DNA of 64,000 nucleotides, taken from the NCBI GenBank assembly GCA_031262485.1, contig JAISHO010000049.1, positions 1-64,000 on the forward strand. The letters run 5' to 3'. The position numbers and the translations under genes are program-made. Below are positions 38,486 to 47,306 of the stretch, in pieces. The DNA comes from Propionibacteriaceae bacterium. Lineage in GTDB: Bacteria > Actinomycetota > Actinomycetes > Propionibacteriales > Propionibacteriaceae. The notes beneath the pieces were generated by a model, which was not told the DNA's origin, made no database searches, and was given only the letters and a program-made list of their open reading frames with translations. Positions within the stretch are counted from its first letter, which is position 1; every line of letters starts with the position of its first letter.

Positions 38486-39495
38486 GTTCCGGGTTCGTCC
38501 TCGTCGACAAGCCGGGCGGCCCGACCTCCCATGACGTCGTGGCCCGGCTGCGCCGCCGTCTCGCCACCCGCCGGGTCGGCCATGCTGGCACGCTCGACCC
38601 GATGGCGACGGGTTTGCTCGTGTGCGCTTTCGGGCAGGCGACCCGCTTGCTCTCGTACCTGACCGCCCATGACAAGACTTATGAGGCGATGATCCGCTTC
38701 GGGATGATGACGTCGACGGACGACGCCGCCGGAGAGGTCACCACCGCCGGCGGAGCCGATGACTTCGATCCGCAGGCTTTAGCGTCGGCGGCGCGGCGCT
38801 GGACAGGCGAGGTCGATCAGATCCCCGCCACCGTCTCCGCGATCAAAGTCGACGGCAAGCGCGCCCACGCCCGGGTCCGCGCCGGGGAGACGGTCGAGTT
38901 GGCCCCCCGCCGGGTGAGGATCGATCGCATCGACCTGGGTGAACCGGTGGAGCAGGTCGTCCCCGGCCAGGGCGGAGATCTCAACGTCGTCGACGTCCCC
39001 GTCACGGTGACGTGCTCAGCCGGCACCTACATCCGGGCCTTGGCCCGTGATCTAGGGGCCGATCTCGGGCTCGGCGCCCATCTGACCGCTTTACGGCGCA
39101 CCGCCAGTGGTCCGCTGAACGTCGCGGAGGCCGACGTCGTCGGGGAAGATTTGTTCGACGATGGCCCGGTGTCCACGCACACCGTCGCCTCGATCATCAG
39201 CCGTTTCCTCCCCACCCGGCAGATCAGCGCTGACGAGATCGTCCATGTCAGTCACGGGCGGCCGTTGGCCCTCGAGGTGACGGGGACGACGGCGCTGGTC
39301 GACGAAGCGGGATCCCTCCTCGCGCTCTACCGCCCTTCTGCGCCGGGGATCGCCACCGCGGAGCGAGTCTTCGCGGCGGCGACATCGTCGAAGGAGCAGG
39401 CCAGATCGGTCGGTTCGACGGGCGACGCCGATGACGCGTCTCACCGCCCGCCGATCGTCGATCCGGAGGCAGAATCCGAGGGGACGGCGCGATGA
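38482..39495 (+). CDS. truB: tRNA pseudouridine-55 synthase
   Basis: 337 residues. Makes pseudouridine at position 55 in the T-loop of all elongator tRNAs. Seen: VDKPGGPTSHDVVARLRR, the catalytic Asp in HAGTLDPMATGLL, TKTYEAMIRFG-like YEAMIRFGMMTSTDD, and the C-terminal TYIRALARDLGADLG. About 50 Ala/Ser/Asp-rich residues follow the PUA-like end. GTG start overlaps rbfA (GTGA); its stop overlaps ribF (ATGA). Confidence 0.96.
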   Translation: MSSGFVLVDKPGGPTSHDVVARLRRRLATRRVGHAGTLDPMATGLLVCAFGQATRLLSYLTAHDKTYEAMIRFGMMTSTDDAAGEVTTAGGADDFDPQALASAARRWTGEVDQIPATVSAIKVDGKRAHARVRAGETVELAPRRVRIDRIDLGEPVEQVVPGQGGDLNVVDVPVTVTCSAGTYIRALARDLGADLGLGAHLTALRRTASGPLNVAEADVVGEDLFDDGPVSTHTVASIISRFLPTRQISADEIVHVSHGRPLALEVTGTTALVDEAGSLLALYRPSAPGIATAERVFAAATSSKEQARSVGSTGDADDASHRPPIVDPEAESEGTAR

Positions 39496-40394
39496 CCGAA
39501 CGCCCCTTCCTCGCCCTCGGCAACTTCGACGGGGTCCACCGCGGCCACCAGGCGATTCTCTCCGCCGCTCGGCGGATCGCCGGGTCGAGTCCGGTCATCG
39601 CCGTCACCTTCTGGCCCCATCCGCTCACCGTCCTACGCCCGCAACGCCCGCCCGTCCTCCTCATGGATCTGCCCGACCGGATCGCCGGACTCCGTCAGGC
39701 CGGCGCCGACCGAGTCCGCGTCGTGGAATTCACCCGACGGGTCGCCGCGTGGTCGGCCGCCGACTTCATCGACCTCGTCGTCGCCCCCTATGAGCCGAAG
39801 ACCGTGGCGGTGGGGGAGAACTTCCACTTCGGCCACGGCGCTCAGGCCGACGCCGACAGTCTCGACACCTTGGCGGACGGACGTTTCGACCTCGAGATCG
39901 TGCCCATGGTCTGCGACGACGGGCCGATCTCGTCGAGCCGGGTGCGCCGCAGCGTGGCCGCCGGCGACCTCATGACGGCCCGGCGCCTCCTGGGCCGTTC
40001 TTTCCGCTTCTCCGGCGCCGTCGTCACCGGCGACCGCCGGGGCCGGACCCTCGGCTTCCCGACCGCCAACCTCGTCGTCCCCGTCGGCCGAGCCTGCCCC
40101 CCCGATGGCGTCTACGCCGGGTATCTGTCCGGCGGCTCGCTCGGGGCCGAACCGCGCCCGGCCGCCATCAGCGTCGGGTCGAATCCCACCTTCGACGGCC
40201 ACGAGCGCCGGGTCGAGACCCACGTCATCGACGCGAGCGACCTCGATCTTTACGGCCAACGTGTCCACGTCGACTTCTCCGCACCGCTGCGCGGCCAGGT
40301 CCGCTTCGACGGTGCTGAGTCGCTGATCCGCCAACTCAAGGAGGATCGCCGGGCCGCTCTCGTCGCGCTGGGGCGCCCGGTCACGCCCGCTTGA
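39492..40394 (+). CDS. ribF: Bifunctional riboflavin kinase / FAD synthetase
   Basis: 300 residues. Converts riboflavin to FMN and FMN to FAD. N-terminal adenylyltransferase with ALGNFDGVHRGHQAIL and SSSRVRRSVAAGDLMTARRL; C-terminal flavokinase with DRRGRTLGFPTANL, a conserved YAGYL strand and the LYGQRVHVDF end. Translationally coupled to truB. Part of the infB-rbfA-truB-ribF group, which is conserved in bacteria. Confidence 0.96.
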   Translation: MTERPFLALGNFDGVHRGHQAILSAARRIAGSSPVIAVTFWPHPLTVLRPQRPPVLLMDLPDRIAGLRQAGADRVRVVEFTRRVAAWSAADFIDLVVAPYEPKTVAVGENFHFGHGAQADADSLDTLADGRFDLEIVPMVCDDGPISSSRVRRSVAAGDLMTARRLLGRSFRFSGAVVTGDRRGRTLGFPTANLVVPVGRACPPDGVYAGYLSGGSLGAEPRPAAISVGSNPTFDGHERRVETHVIDASDLDLYGQRVHVDFSAPLRGQVRFDGAESLIRQLKEDRRAALVALGRPVTPA

Positions 40395-40532
40395 TGGAAA
40401 CGAGCAGAGCTGATTCGCCCCGGTGGGACAGCCCTGATAGAGTGTTCGACGCCGTTGTACGGCCGCGAATCAAGAGAGTTGTCAGCAGCAGGTTGACGAC
40501 ATCGCGCAGCGACGAGAAAGGAGCGCGGATCG

Positions 40533-40796
40533 GTGGATCCTGCGACTAAGAAGAAGATCATCGAGGAATATGCCATCGCCCCCGGGGACACCGGGTCGCC
40601 CGATGTGCAGATCGCGCTCCTCACCAAGCGCATCGCCCACCTGACCGAGCACCTCAAGGTGCACAAGGGTGATCACCACTCCCGCCGGGGCCTCATGCTC
40701 ATGGTCGGTCAGCGGCGCCGGTTGCTCAATTACGTCGCCAAGCAAGACATCGAGCACTATCGCTCCCTCATCGAACGGCTCGGTCTGCGGCGATGA
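40533..40796 (+). CDS. rpsO: 30S ribosomal protein S15
   Basis: 87 residues, full length for S15. Binds 16S rRNA helices 20-22. Signature: [41 protein letters not shown] and [23 protein letters not shown] start preceded by GAAAGGAG. A -10-like TAGAGT sits in the 138-base leader (about 40438). A hairpin separates it from pnp, the usual neighbour. Confidence 0.97.
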   Translation: MDPATKKKIIEEYAIAPGDTGSPDVQIALLTKRIAHLTEHLKVHKGDHHSRRGLMLMVGQRRRLLNYVAKQDIEHYRSLIERLGLRR

Positions 40797-40809
40797 CCTC
40801 GTGACTCAC

Positions 40810-40840
40810 AATGGCGGAAGGCAGTCAGCCTTCCGCCATT
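40810..40840 (+). terminator. 13-bp hairpin between rpsO and pnp
   Basis: Perfect stem AATGGCGGAAGGC / GCCTTCCGCCATT with an AGTCA loop, no T-run. It may terminate rpsO or act as an RNA-processing site, as known for rpsO-pnp in E. coli. The rest of the gap (to 41064) is partly AT-rich (40872-40898) and holds a possible 16-codon ORF at 40896-40946. Confidence 0.65.
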
Positions 40841-41064
40841 CGTGCGCACCCGGGGGGATGCACCCCCGCGTTATCATCACTAAAAGAAATAAATAATGCG
40901 CCAGTCCGTGAGGACGTCCCGTCAGAGGGATCGCGGTCTTTGGTAGTGGCTTTCGGGTTCGTCTCACACGGCCCCGCGCGCCTCGATCGAAGACCGGCCG
41001 ATTCGTCGATGGGGTGGGCGTCGTTGGTGCGGCGTTCACTGGCGCGACGAAAGGAAACACCACC

Positions 41065-43251
41065 ATGGAAGGTCCCAACCTTCGATTCACTGAGGCGATC
41101 ATCGACAACGGTTCCCACGGGAAACACGTCGTCCGCTTCGAGTCCGGTCTTCTGGCCCAACAGGCCGCCGGCTCCGCCGCCGTCTACCTCGACGGCGACA
41201 CCATGCTGCTGTCGGCCACGACGGCGGCCAACAATCCGCGTGACGCGGTCGATTTCTTCCCCCTGACGGTCGACGTCGAGGAGCGGATGTACGCCGTCGG
41301 GCGCATCCCCGGTTCCTTCTTCCGTCGTGAGGGTCGCCCGCCGGAGTCGGCCATCCTGGCCGCCCGTCTGTGCGATCGCCCGCTGCGCCCCTGCTTCGTC
41401 AAGGGTCTGCGCAACGAGGTCCAGGTCGTCGTCACCGTCATGGCCCTCAACCCCGAGGTGCGCTACGACGTCCTCGCCATCAACGCCGCCTCGATGTCGA
41501 CGACGCTGGCCGGCCTGCCCTTCTCCGGCCCAGTCGGCGGTCTTCGCATCGCGCTGGTCAAAGATCAGTGGATCGGCTTCCCCTCCGTCGAGCAGATCGC
41601 CGACTCCGTCTTCGACATGGCCGTGGCCGGGCGGGTCCTGCCCGACGGCGACGTCGCCATCATGATGGTCGAGGCCGAGTCGACGACGTCGACCTGGGAT
41701 CTCATCCGCGCCGGGCGTCAGGCGCCGACCGAAGAGGTCGTGGCCGAGGGCCTCGAGGCGGCCAAGCCGTTCATCAAGGCGCTGTGCGACGCGCAGGCCG
41801 AACTGGCGGCCCAGTTCCCCAAGACGGTCAAGGAGTTCCCGATCTTCCTCGACTACGAGGAGGACGTCTACGAGGTCGTCGCCGCCCGCGCCAGCGAGCG
41901 GATCGAACAGGTCAACTCGATCGCCGCCAAGCAGGAGCGTGAGACGGCCACCGAGGCCCTCCTGGCCGAACTCCAGGAGGAGTTGGAGGAGAAGTTCCCC
42001 GAGCGCTCCAAGGAGATCACCGGCGCCTACCGGGCGTTGACGAAGAAGATCGTGCGCAAGAAGACGCTGACGGAGAAGGTCCGCATCGACGGCCGTGGTC
42101 CCAAGGACATCCGCCAGCTCTCGGCCCAGGTCGGCGTGCTGCCGAGGGTTCACGGTTCGGCTCTCTTCCAGCGCGGTGAGACGCAGATCCTCGGTGTCTC
42201 CACCCTCAACATGCTCGACATGGAGCAGAAGCTCGACACGCTCTCCTACGAGACGACGAAGCGCTACATGCACAACTACAACTTCCCGCCCTATTCGACG
42301 GGCGAGACGGGACGGGTCGGTTCCCCGAAGCGGCGTGAGATCGGCCACGGCGCCTTGGCCGAGCGGGCCCTCTTGCCCGTGCTGCCGACGCGTGAGGAGT
42401 TCCCCTACGCCATCCGTCAGGTCTCCGAGGCGATCGGTTCGAACGGCTCGACCTCGATGGGTTCGGTCTGCGCCTCGACGCTCTCCTTGCTCAACGCCGG
42501 CGTGCCACTCAAGTCTCCGGTGGCGGGCATCGCCATGGGGCTCATGAGCGAGACGATCGACGGCAAGACGCACTACTTGGCTCTGACCGACATCCTCGGC
42601 GTCGAGGACGCCCTAGGCGACATGGACTTCAAGGTCGCCGGCACGAAGGATTTCGTCACCGCCTTGCAGTTGGACACCAAGCTCGACGGTATCCCGGCCG
42701 ATGTCCTGGCCGCCGCCCTGCTCCAGGCCCGTGAGGCGCGGATGACGCTGCTCAGCGTCATGAACGACGCCATCGCCGCTCCGGGCGAGCTCAGCCCGTT
42801 CGCGCCGCGGATCATCACGCTGCACGTGCCGGTCGACAAGATCGGCGAGGTGATCGGGCCGAAGGGCAAGGTCATCAACCAGATCCAAGACGACACCGGC
42901 GCGAATCTGACGATCGAGGACGACGGCACCGTCTACATCGGCGCCGACAGCGGCGAGGCGGCTGAGGCGGCCCGTTCGATGATCAACGCGATCGCCAACC
43001 CGCACATGCCGGAGGTCGGCGAGCGCTACCTCGGCACCGTCGTCAAGATCACGACGTTCGGCGCCTTCGTCTCCTTGCTCCCGGGCAAGGACGGCTTGCT
43101 CCACATCTCGAAGCTGCGTCCGCTGGCTGGCGGTGCGCGGATCGAGAACGTCGAAGACGTCGTCGCGGTGGGCCAGAAGCTCCAGGTCGAGATCTCCGAC
43201 ATCGACGATCGCGGCAAGCTTTCGCTCATCCCCGTCATCGAGGGCGACTAA
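41065..43251 (+). CDS. pnp: Polyribonucleotide nucleotidyltransferase (PNPase)
   Basis: 728 residues. 3'-5' phosphorolytic exoribonuclease and polymerase; in actinobacteria also the poly(A)/GPSI enzyme. Two RNase PH domains (first: [20 protein letters not shown]; second: [18 protein letters not shown] and [19 protein letters not shown]), a KH domain ([17 protein letters not shown]) and an S1 domain ([20 protein letters not shown]). ATG 41065 is chosen for AAGGAAA upstream and the family start ([13 protein letters not shown]). dapB follows after five bases. Confidence 0.97.
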   Translation: MEGPNLRFTEAIIDNGSHGKHVVRFESGLLAQQAAGSAAVYLDGDTMLLSATTAANNPRDAVDFFPLTVDVEERMYAVGRIPGSFFRREGRPPESAILAARLCDRPLRPCFVKGLRNEVQVVVTVMALNPEVRYDVLAINAASMSTTLAGLPFSGPVGGLRIALVKDQWIGFPSVEQIADSVFDMAVAGRVLPDGDVAIMMVEAESTTSTWDLIRAGRQAPTEEVVAEGLEAAKPFIKALCDAQAELAAQFPKTVKEFPIFLDYEEDVYEVVAARASERIEQVNSIAAKQERETATEALLAELQEELEEKFPERSKEITGAYRALTKKIVRKKTLTEKVRIDGRGPKDIRQLSAQVGVLPRVHGSALFQRGETQILGVSTLNMLDMEQKLDTLSYETTKRYMHNYNFPPYSTGETGRVGSPKRREIGHGALAERALLPVLPTREEFPYAIRQVSEAIGSNGSTSMGSVCASTLSLLNAGVPLKSPVAGIAMGLMSETIDGKTHYLALTDILGVEDALGDMDFKVAGTKDFVTALQLDTKLDGIPADVLAAALLQAREARMTLLSVMNDAIAAPGELSPFAPRIITLHVPVDKIGEVIGPKGKVINQIQDDTGANLTIEDDGTVYIGADSGEAAEAARSMINAIANPHMPEVGERYLGTVVKITTFGAFVSLLPGKDGLLHISKLRPLAGGARIENVEDVVAVGQKLQVEISDIDDRGKLSLIPVIEGD

Positions 43252-43256
43252 CCCCG

Positions 43257-44003
43257 GTGGCATCGGCTGACATCCAGGTCGGCGTCCTCGGGTCCCGGGG
43301 GCGCATGGGCCGTCTGGTCTGTGAGACTGTCTCGCAGACCGACGGCCTCGGCCTGGCCGGATCCGTCGACGAAGGAGATAGCCTCGACTCGTTGCGCGGC
43401 TGTGACGTCGTCGTCGACTTCACCCGGCCCGACGTCGTCATGGGCCACGTGGCTTGGGCGATCGAGGCGGGCATCGACCTCGTCATCGGCACCTCCGGCT
43501 TCACCGCTGAACGGTTGGACGAGGTGCGGGCGGCGTTGGGGGAGAGTCCTCGAAGCGCCGTCCTCGTCGTCCCCAATTTCTCGATCGGCGCCGTCCTCAT
43601 GATGCGTTTCGCCGCCATGGCGGCGCCGTGGTTCGACTCGGCCGAGATCGTCGAAGCGCACCATCCCGGCAAAGCTGACGCTCCGTCGGGCACCGCGCTG
43701 CAGACGGCCCGGATCATCGCCGAGGCGCGATCGGGACGAGCGCCGATGGCGGACGCCACGGTGAGCGCCCTCGACGGCGCCCGGGGAGCCGAGGTCGAGG
43801 GAGTGCGGGTGCACGCGCTACGTCTGCCCGGCCTCATCGCCGCCCAGGAGGTGACGTTCGCCTCCGCCGGTGAGACGCTCGTCATCAAGGACGACGCGCG
43901 GGATCGTTCGAGTTTCATGCCCGGCGTCGTCGCGGCGATCCGCTGGATCGGCGGGCGGTCGGGGTTGACCGTGGGGCTCGAGCCGGTGCTCGGTTTGGCA
44001 TGA
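43257..44003 (+). CDS. dapB: 4-hydroxy-tetrahydrodipicolinate reductase
   Basis: 248 residues. NAD(P)H step in lysine and diaminopimelate synthesis. Rossmann start VGVLGSRGRMGRLV, GTSGFTAERLD, the substrate region EIVEAHHPGKADAPSGTA and the catalytic His-His-x3-Lys. GTG 43257 is five bases after the pnp stop. dapA, often nearby, is absent; rnj follows. Confidence 0.96.
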   Translation: MASADIQVGVLGSRGRMGRLVCETVSQTDGLGLAGSVDEGDSLDSLRGCDVVVDFTRPDVVMGHVAWAIEAGIDLVIGTSGFTAERLDEVRAALGESPRSAVLVVPNFSIGAVLMMRFAAMAAPWFDSAEIVEAHHPGKADAPSGTALQTARIIAEARSGRAPMADATVSALDGARGAEVEGVRVHALRLPGLIAAQEVTFASAGETLVIKDDARDRSSFMPGVVAAIRWIGGRSGLTVGLEPVLGLA

Positions 44004-44117
44004 CGACGACCGTCACACCACCACGGAGAACAATGCTGGTGATGGAACACGGTCGGTGTCGCATGAAGGCGGATCGACGTCCCCGATGGGATGATGAATC
44101 CACAACATAGTTTTATT

Positions 44118-44145
44118 CTGGCTGCTCTCGGGGGAGGGGAGCCAG
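44118..44145 (+). promoter_or_regulatory. Hairpin in the rnj leader
   Basis: CTGGCT / AGCCAG with an inner CTCTC-GGAGG-like helix, about 57 bases before rnj. The rest of 44004-44201 has a weak -10 (CATAGT, 44105-44110) and no gene. Confidence 0.35.
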
Positions 44146-44201
44146 GACTGGCGCCGATGACCGTCATCGAAACGCGCGCAACGGGGTGAAGGAGACGAAA
44201 C

Positions 44202-45881
44202 ATGGAAGAACTGAAGACCCCTCCCGCTCTCAAGAAGGGCACGCTGCGGATCATCCCGATGGGCGGTCTGGGTGACGTCGGGCGGAACATGACCGCCTTC
44301 GAGATCGACGGGGAGATCCTCCTCATCGACGCCGGCGTCCTCTTCCCCGAAGACGAGCATCCGGGCGTCGATCTCATCTTGCCGAGTTTCGACATCATCG
44401 CCGACCGTTTCGACGACGTCGTCGGCCTCGTCCTCACCCACGGCCACGAGGACCACATCGGCGCCGTGCCGTATCTGCTCAAGCAATGCCCCACGATCCC
44501 CGTCTACGGCTCGCGCCTCACCCTCGCCTTCCTCGAAGGCAAGCTCAAGGAGCATCGCCTCAACTCGACGGAGACCCACCAAGTGGCCGAGGGGGAGCGG
44601 ATCACGATCGGAGAGGGCTTCGACGTCGAATTCGTCGCCGTCAACCACTCGATCCCCGACGCCTTGGCCGTGTTCCTGCGCACCGCCGGCGGCACGGTGC
44701 TCCACACCGGCGACTTCAAGATGGATCAGTTGCCGTTGGATGGCCGGATCACCGATCTGCGCGCCTTCGCCCGCCTCGGCGAAGAGGGCGTCGACCTCCT
44801 CATGGCCGACTCGACGAACGCCGAGGTGCCCGGCTTCACCATCAGCGAACGCGACGTCGAGCCGGCCTTGCGGCGCGTTTTCGACACCGCCGAGGGCAAG
44901 ATCGTCGTCGCCAGTTTCTCCTCTCACGTCCACCGCATCCAGCAGGTCCTCAACCAGGCGGTCAGCCACGGACGCAAAGCCGTCTATGTCGGCCGTTCGA
45001 TGGTGCGGAACATGTCGGTGGCCCGTGATCTCGGCTTCCTCACGGTGCCCGAGTCGACCCTCATCGAGCCGCGCGACTTGGAGAATTATCGCGACGAGGA
45101 CGTCGTCATCATCTCGACCGGTTCCCAGGGCGAACCGCTCTCGGCGCTGTCGCGGATGGCGCACCAGGAGCACCCCCAGGTCGCGATCGTGTCCGGCGAC
45201 ACCGTCGTGTTGGCCTCCTCGCTCGTCCCCGGCAACGAGAACGCGGTGTTTAGGGTCATCAACGACCTCGTCCGCCTCGGCGCCCGCGTCGTGCACAAGA
45301 GCAACGCGCTCGTCCACGTCTCCGGCCACGCCTCCTCCGGTGAGCTGCTCTATTGCCACAACATCGTCCAGCCGCGCAACGTCCTCCCGATCCACGGCGA
45401 GCCGCGCCACCTCGTCGCCAACGCCACGATCGCGAAGTCGACCGGCGTCGACCCCAAGAACGCCATCGTGGCCGAAGACGGCACGGTCGTCGATCTGCGC
45501 GACCACCAAGCCCGCGTCGTCGGCCGCGTCCCCGCCGACTACATCCTCGTCGACGGCGGCTCCGTCGGCGCCGTCGGGGAGGACTCCCTCAACGACCGCA
45601 AGATCCTCGGTTCGGAGGGTTTCATCATCGTCATGGCCGTCGTCGACTTAGGCCAGCGCTCCGTCGTCTCCCTCGACATCCACGGCCGCGGCTTCGTCGA
45701 CGAGGACGCCATCTTCGACGAGGTCCGCCCCCAGCTGACCGACAACCTCCTCGACGCCCTACGCCGCGGCACCGACGACTCCTATCTCCTCCAGCAAGTC
45801 ATGCGCCGCACCCTAGGCCGCTGGGTCGCCACGGCCCACAAGTCGAGGCCCATGATCGTGCCCGTCGTCGTGACGACGTGA
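44202..45881 (+). CDS. rnj: Ribonuclease J
   Basis: 559 residues. Metallo-beta-lactamase RNase with 5' exo and endo activity. Metal site LTHGHEDHIGAVPYLL (HxHxDH), HTGDFKMDQ, the beta-CASP segment with ADSTNAEVPGFT and ISTGSQGEPLSALSRM, SGHASSGEL and PIHGEPRHL, then a C-terminal domain. Acidic N-terminal start suits ATG 44202 with GGAG upstream. It likely works with PNPase, encoded 1 kb before. Confidence 0.97.
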   Translation: MEELKTPPALKKGTLRIIPMGGLGDVGRNMTAFEIDGEILLIDAGVLFPEDEHPGVDLILPSFDIIADRFDDVVGLVLTHGHEDHIGAVPYLLKQCPTIPVYGSRLTLAFLEGKLKEHRLNSTETHQVAEGERITIGEGFDVEFVAVNHSIPDALAVFLRTAGGTVLHTGDFKMDQLPLDGRITDLRAFARLGEEGVDLLMADSTNAEVPGFTISERDVEPALRRVFDTAEGKIVVASFSSHVHRIQQVLNQAVSHGRKAVYVGRSMVRNMSVARDLGFLTVPESTLIEPRDLENYRDEDVVIISTGSQGEPLSALSRMAHQEHPQVAIVSGDTVVLASSLVPGNENAVFRVINDLVRLGARVVHKSNALVHVSGHASSGELLYCHNIVQPRNVLPIHGEPRHLVANATIAKSTGVDPKNAIVAEDGTVVDLRDHQARVVGRVPADYILVDGGSVGAVGEDSLNDRKILGSEGFIIVMAVVDLGQRSVVSLDIHGRGFVDEDAIFDEVRPQLTDNLLDALRRGTDDSYLLQQVMRRTLGRWVATAHKSRPMIVPVVVTT

Positions 45882-45885
45882 GAAA

Positions 45886-45913
45886 CCGACTTCCTCTCAC
45901 GCTGAAGTCGGTG
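45886..45913 (+). terminator. Weak hairpin after rnj
   Basis: ACCGACTT / AAGTCGGT, loop 12, no T-run. It begins five bases after the stop codon. Termination here is uncertain. Confidence 0.35.
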
Positions 45914-45979
45914 AACCACACACCATTGGGGTTGCGAAGTAGTTACCACTGAAGCGTGGCCGAAACCGCATATCATTCA

Positions 45980-46016
45980 GGTTGCTTGCGAATATGCAAG
46001 CAACCCCTGGTAGGCT
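45980..46016 (+). promoter_or_regulatory. Promoter with perfect palindrome of the XRE/AbiEi-like gene
   Basis: GGTTGCTTGC-GAATAT-GCAAGCAACC (45980-46005) is a perfect 10-bp inverted repeat. It overlaps a -35-like TTGCGA (45986-45991); TAGGCT (46011-46016) ends six bases before ATG 46023, suggesting a leaderless mRNA. The palindrome fits an autorepressor site. Confidence 0.65.
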
Positions 46017-46022
46017 GATTCC

Positions 46023-46793
46023 ATGATTGATTGCGGGAAACTGCTGGGCCAAGCGCGAAGGCGCGCCCAACTGACAAGAACGGAGTTGGCTGCACTGGCG
46101 AATGTGAGCCTCTCGGTCGTCTCCCGCACGGAAGCTGGGTTGACGACCCCGGCAGCGGACACGTTCATCGAGATGCTCAACGCCGCTGGGTTCATCTTGA
46201 AAGGAAATTGCTTGGAGAGGTGGTCGTGTCCGTCAGCTGGCTGGGCGGCGCGCTGGTTACTGGGTGACCTTGAGGCCAAGCCACCGCAGGCCGATGAATG
46301 GACCGAGCGGTGGGAACGCATCGACATCATTCGGGACGGCAAGGTGCTGGATGTCGATTCGCTCCTGTTCCGAGCCGGGCGGAGCGCCGTGCTGGGCTCA
46401 CGTCCGGGTGCGGTGAGTGGTCGGTGCGAGAGATTAGCGCCGCACTTGGCTTCTTCGCTCGCAGGAGCGGGGATCGACTATGTGGTGACAGGTGATCAAG
46501 CGTTAGAAGAATACGGGACGGAGATCATCCCCCGATGGCCTGTGCTCTACGTCGAGGACGTCATCGCGGCCGCTGGGGTTCTTGGGATCACCCCACTATT
46601 CCCAGGGCAGAACGGTCGGGCGTTGGTCACCTTGATTCCATTCGACGGGTACAGCGAGCAGGGATCGTCGCTTGACCCAGGTGGCATGAAGGTCGTGAAT
46701 CCTTTCCAGGCCCTCGTCGATGGTTACGCCGGTTACGGGAGAATGATGGAACAGGCGCAAGAATTGGTTAAGGGGTGGTTGGTTCCGGAGTGA
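46023..46793 (+). CDS. XRE-type HTH protein with AbiEi-like C-terminal domain (orphan)
   Basis: 256 residues. Residues 5-58 are an XRE-like helix-turn-helix (ARRRAQLTRTELAALANVSL then SVVSRTEAGLTTPAADTF). Residues about 135-250 resemble the AbiEi antitoxin C-terminal fold: HLASSLAGAGIDYVVTGDQA, the VLYVEDVI strand, and VVNPFQALVDGYAGYGRMME near the end, where such proteins read vQxyxDL. No AbiEii-type nucleotidyltransferase toxin or other partner lies beside it; the neighbours are rnj and rpmB. Codon use is less GC-rich than the core genes around it, which suggests acquisition. The AbiEi link is by eye and needs a profile search. Confidence 0.75.
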   Translation: MIDCGKLLGQARRRAQLTRTELAALANVSLSVVSRTEAGLTTPAADTFIEMLNAAGFILKGNCLERWSCPSAGWAARWLLGDLEAKPPQADEWTERWERIDIIRDGKVLDVDSLLFRAGRSAVLGSRPGAVSGRCERLAPHLASSLAGAGIDYVVTGDQALEEYGTEIIPRWPVLYVEDVIAAAGVLGITPLFPGQNGRALVTLIPFDGYSEQGSSLDPGGMKVVNPFQALVDGYAGYGRMMEQAQELVKGWLVPE

Positions 46794-46879
46794 CCGTGCT
46801 CAGATCGCAGTTTCGTTTCACTGTTTCGCGGCTGACGTCGACGATGAAGAGGGTGAACGATCGTCCGCTGGATCAAGAT

Positions 46880-46910
46880 TTGGTCAACCTTCCCACCTGG
46901 GCTGTATAAT
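46880..46910 (+). promoter_or_regulatory. rpmB promoter
   Basis: TTGGTC (46880-46885) and a consensus TATAAT (46905-46910), spacer 19. The leader is about 118 bases and begins with an XRE-gene-free gap (46794-46904). Confidence 0.55.
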
Positions 46911-46953
46911 GCTGAGGTTGCTCTGTTCGGAAACGGGTGGAGCGTGTTCACAG

Positions 46954-46970
46954 CGCCTCTGATGGAGGCG
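46954..46970 (+). promoter_or_regulatory. Hairpin in rpmB leader
   Basis: CGCCTC-TGATG-GAGGCG. Possible target of ribosomal-protein feedback; weak evidence. Confidence 0.3.
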
Positions 46971-47034
46971 GTGTCGTCTGGGCGGATTCCCCGCAGTGGC
47001 GACAGTTAGGTCGAGTGATACGAGGAGTTCTGCG

Positions 47035-47220
47035 GTGGCTGCCAAGTGCGAGATCTGCGGCAAGGTTCCCAGCTTTGGGCACAATGTCCCCTGGTCGAAG
47101 AAGAAGACGCTGCGCCGGTGGAACCCGAATGTGCAGCGCGTGCGCACCGTCGTCGGTGGCACGCCGAAGCGGGTCAACGCCTGCACCGGGTGCATCAAGG
47201 CCGGTAAGGTCACCCGCTGA
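47035..47220 (+). CDS. rpmB: 50S ribosomal protein L28, zinc-binding form
   Basis: 61 residues. Two CxxC pairs (AKCEICGKVP and ACTGCIK) mark the C+ form that carries zinc. HNVPWSKKKTLRRWNPNVQ is the L28 core. GTG 47035 is chosen because GAGGAG lies eight bases before and L28 begins at Ala-Ala-Lys-Cys; an upstream ATG at 46996 has no such support. recG follows in the same direction, as is common. Confidence 0.96.
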   Translation: MAAKCEICGKVPSFGHNVPWSKKKTLRRWNPNVQRVRTVVGGTPKRVNACTGCIKAGKVTR

Positions 47221-47306
47221 TCATCACGTCAGCGAAGCCGGGCGGCTGTGAGCCTGTGATGGGCCACGAGGCCGACCCGGCTTGTTGTCGTCCCCGGTGA
47301 TCGCTC

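Noticed and set aside
40896-40946. 16-codon ORF in the pnp leader as a gene
   Set aside because: No ribosome site and no conservation evidence; kept only as a remark.
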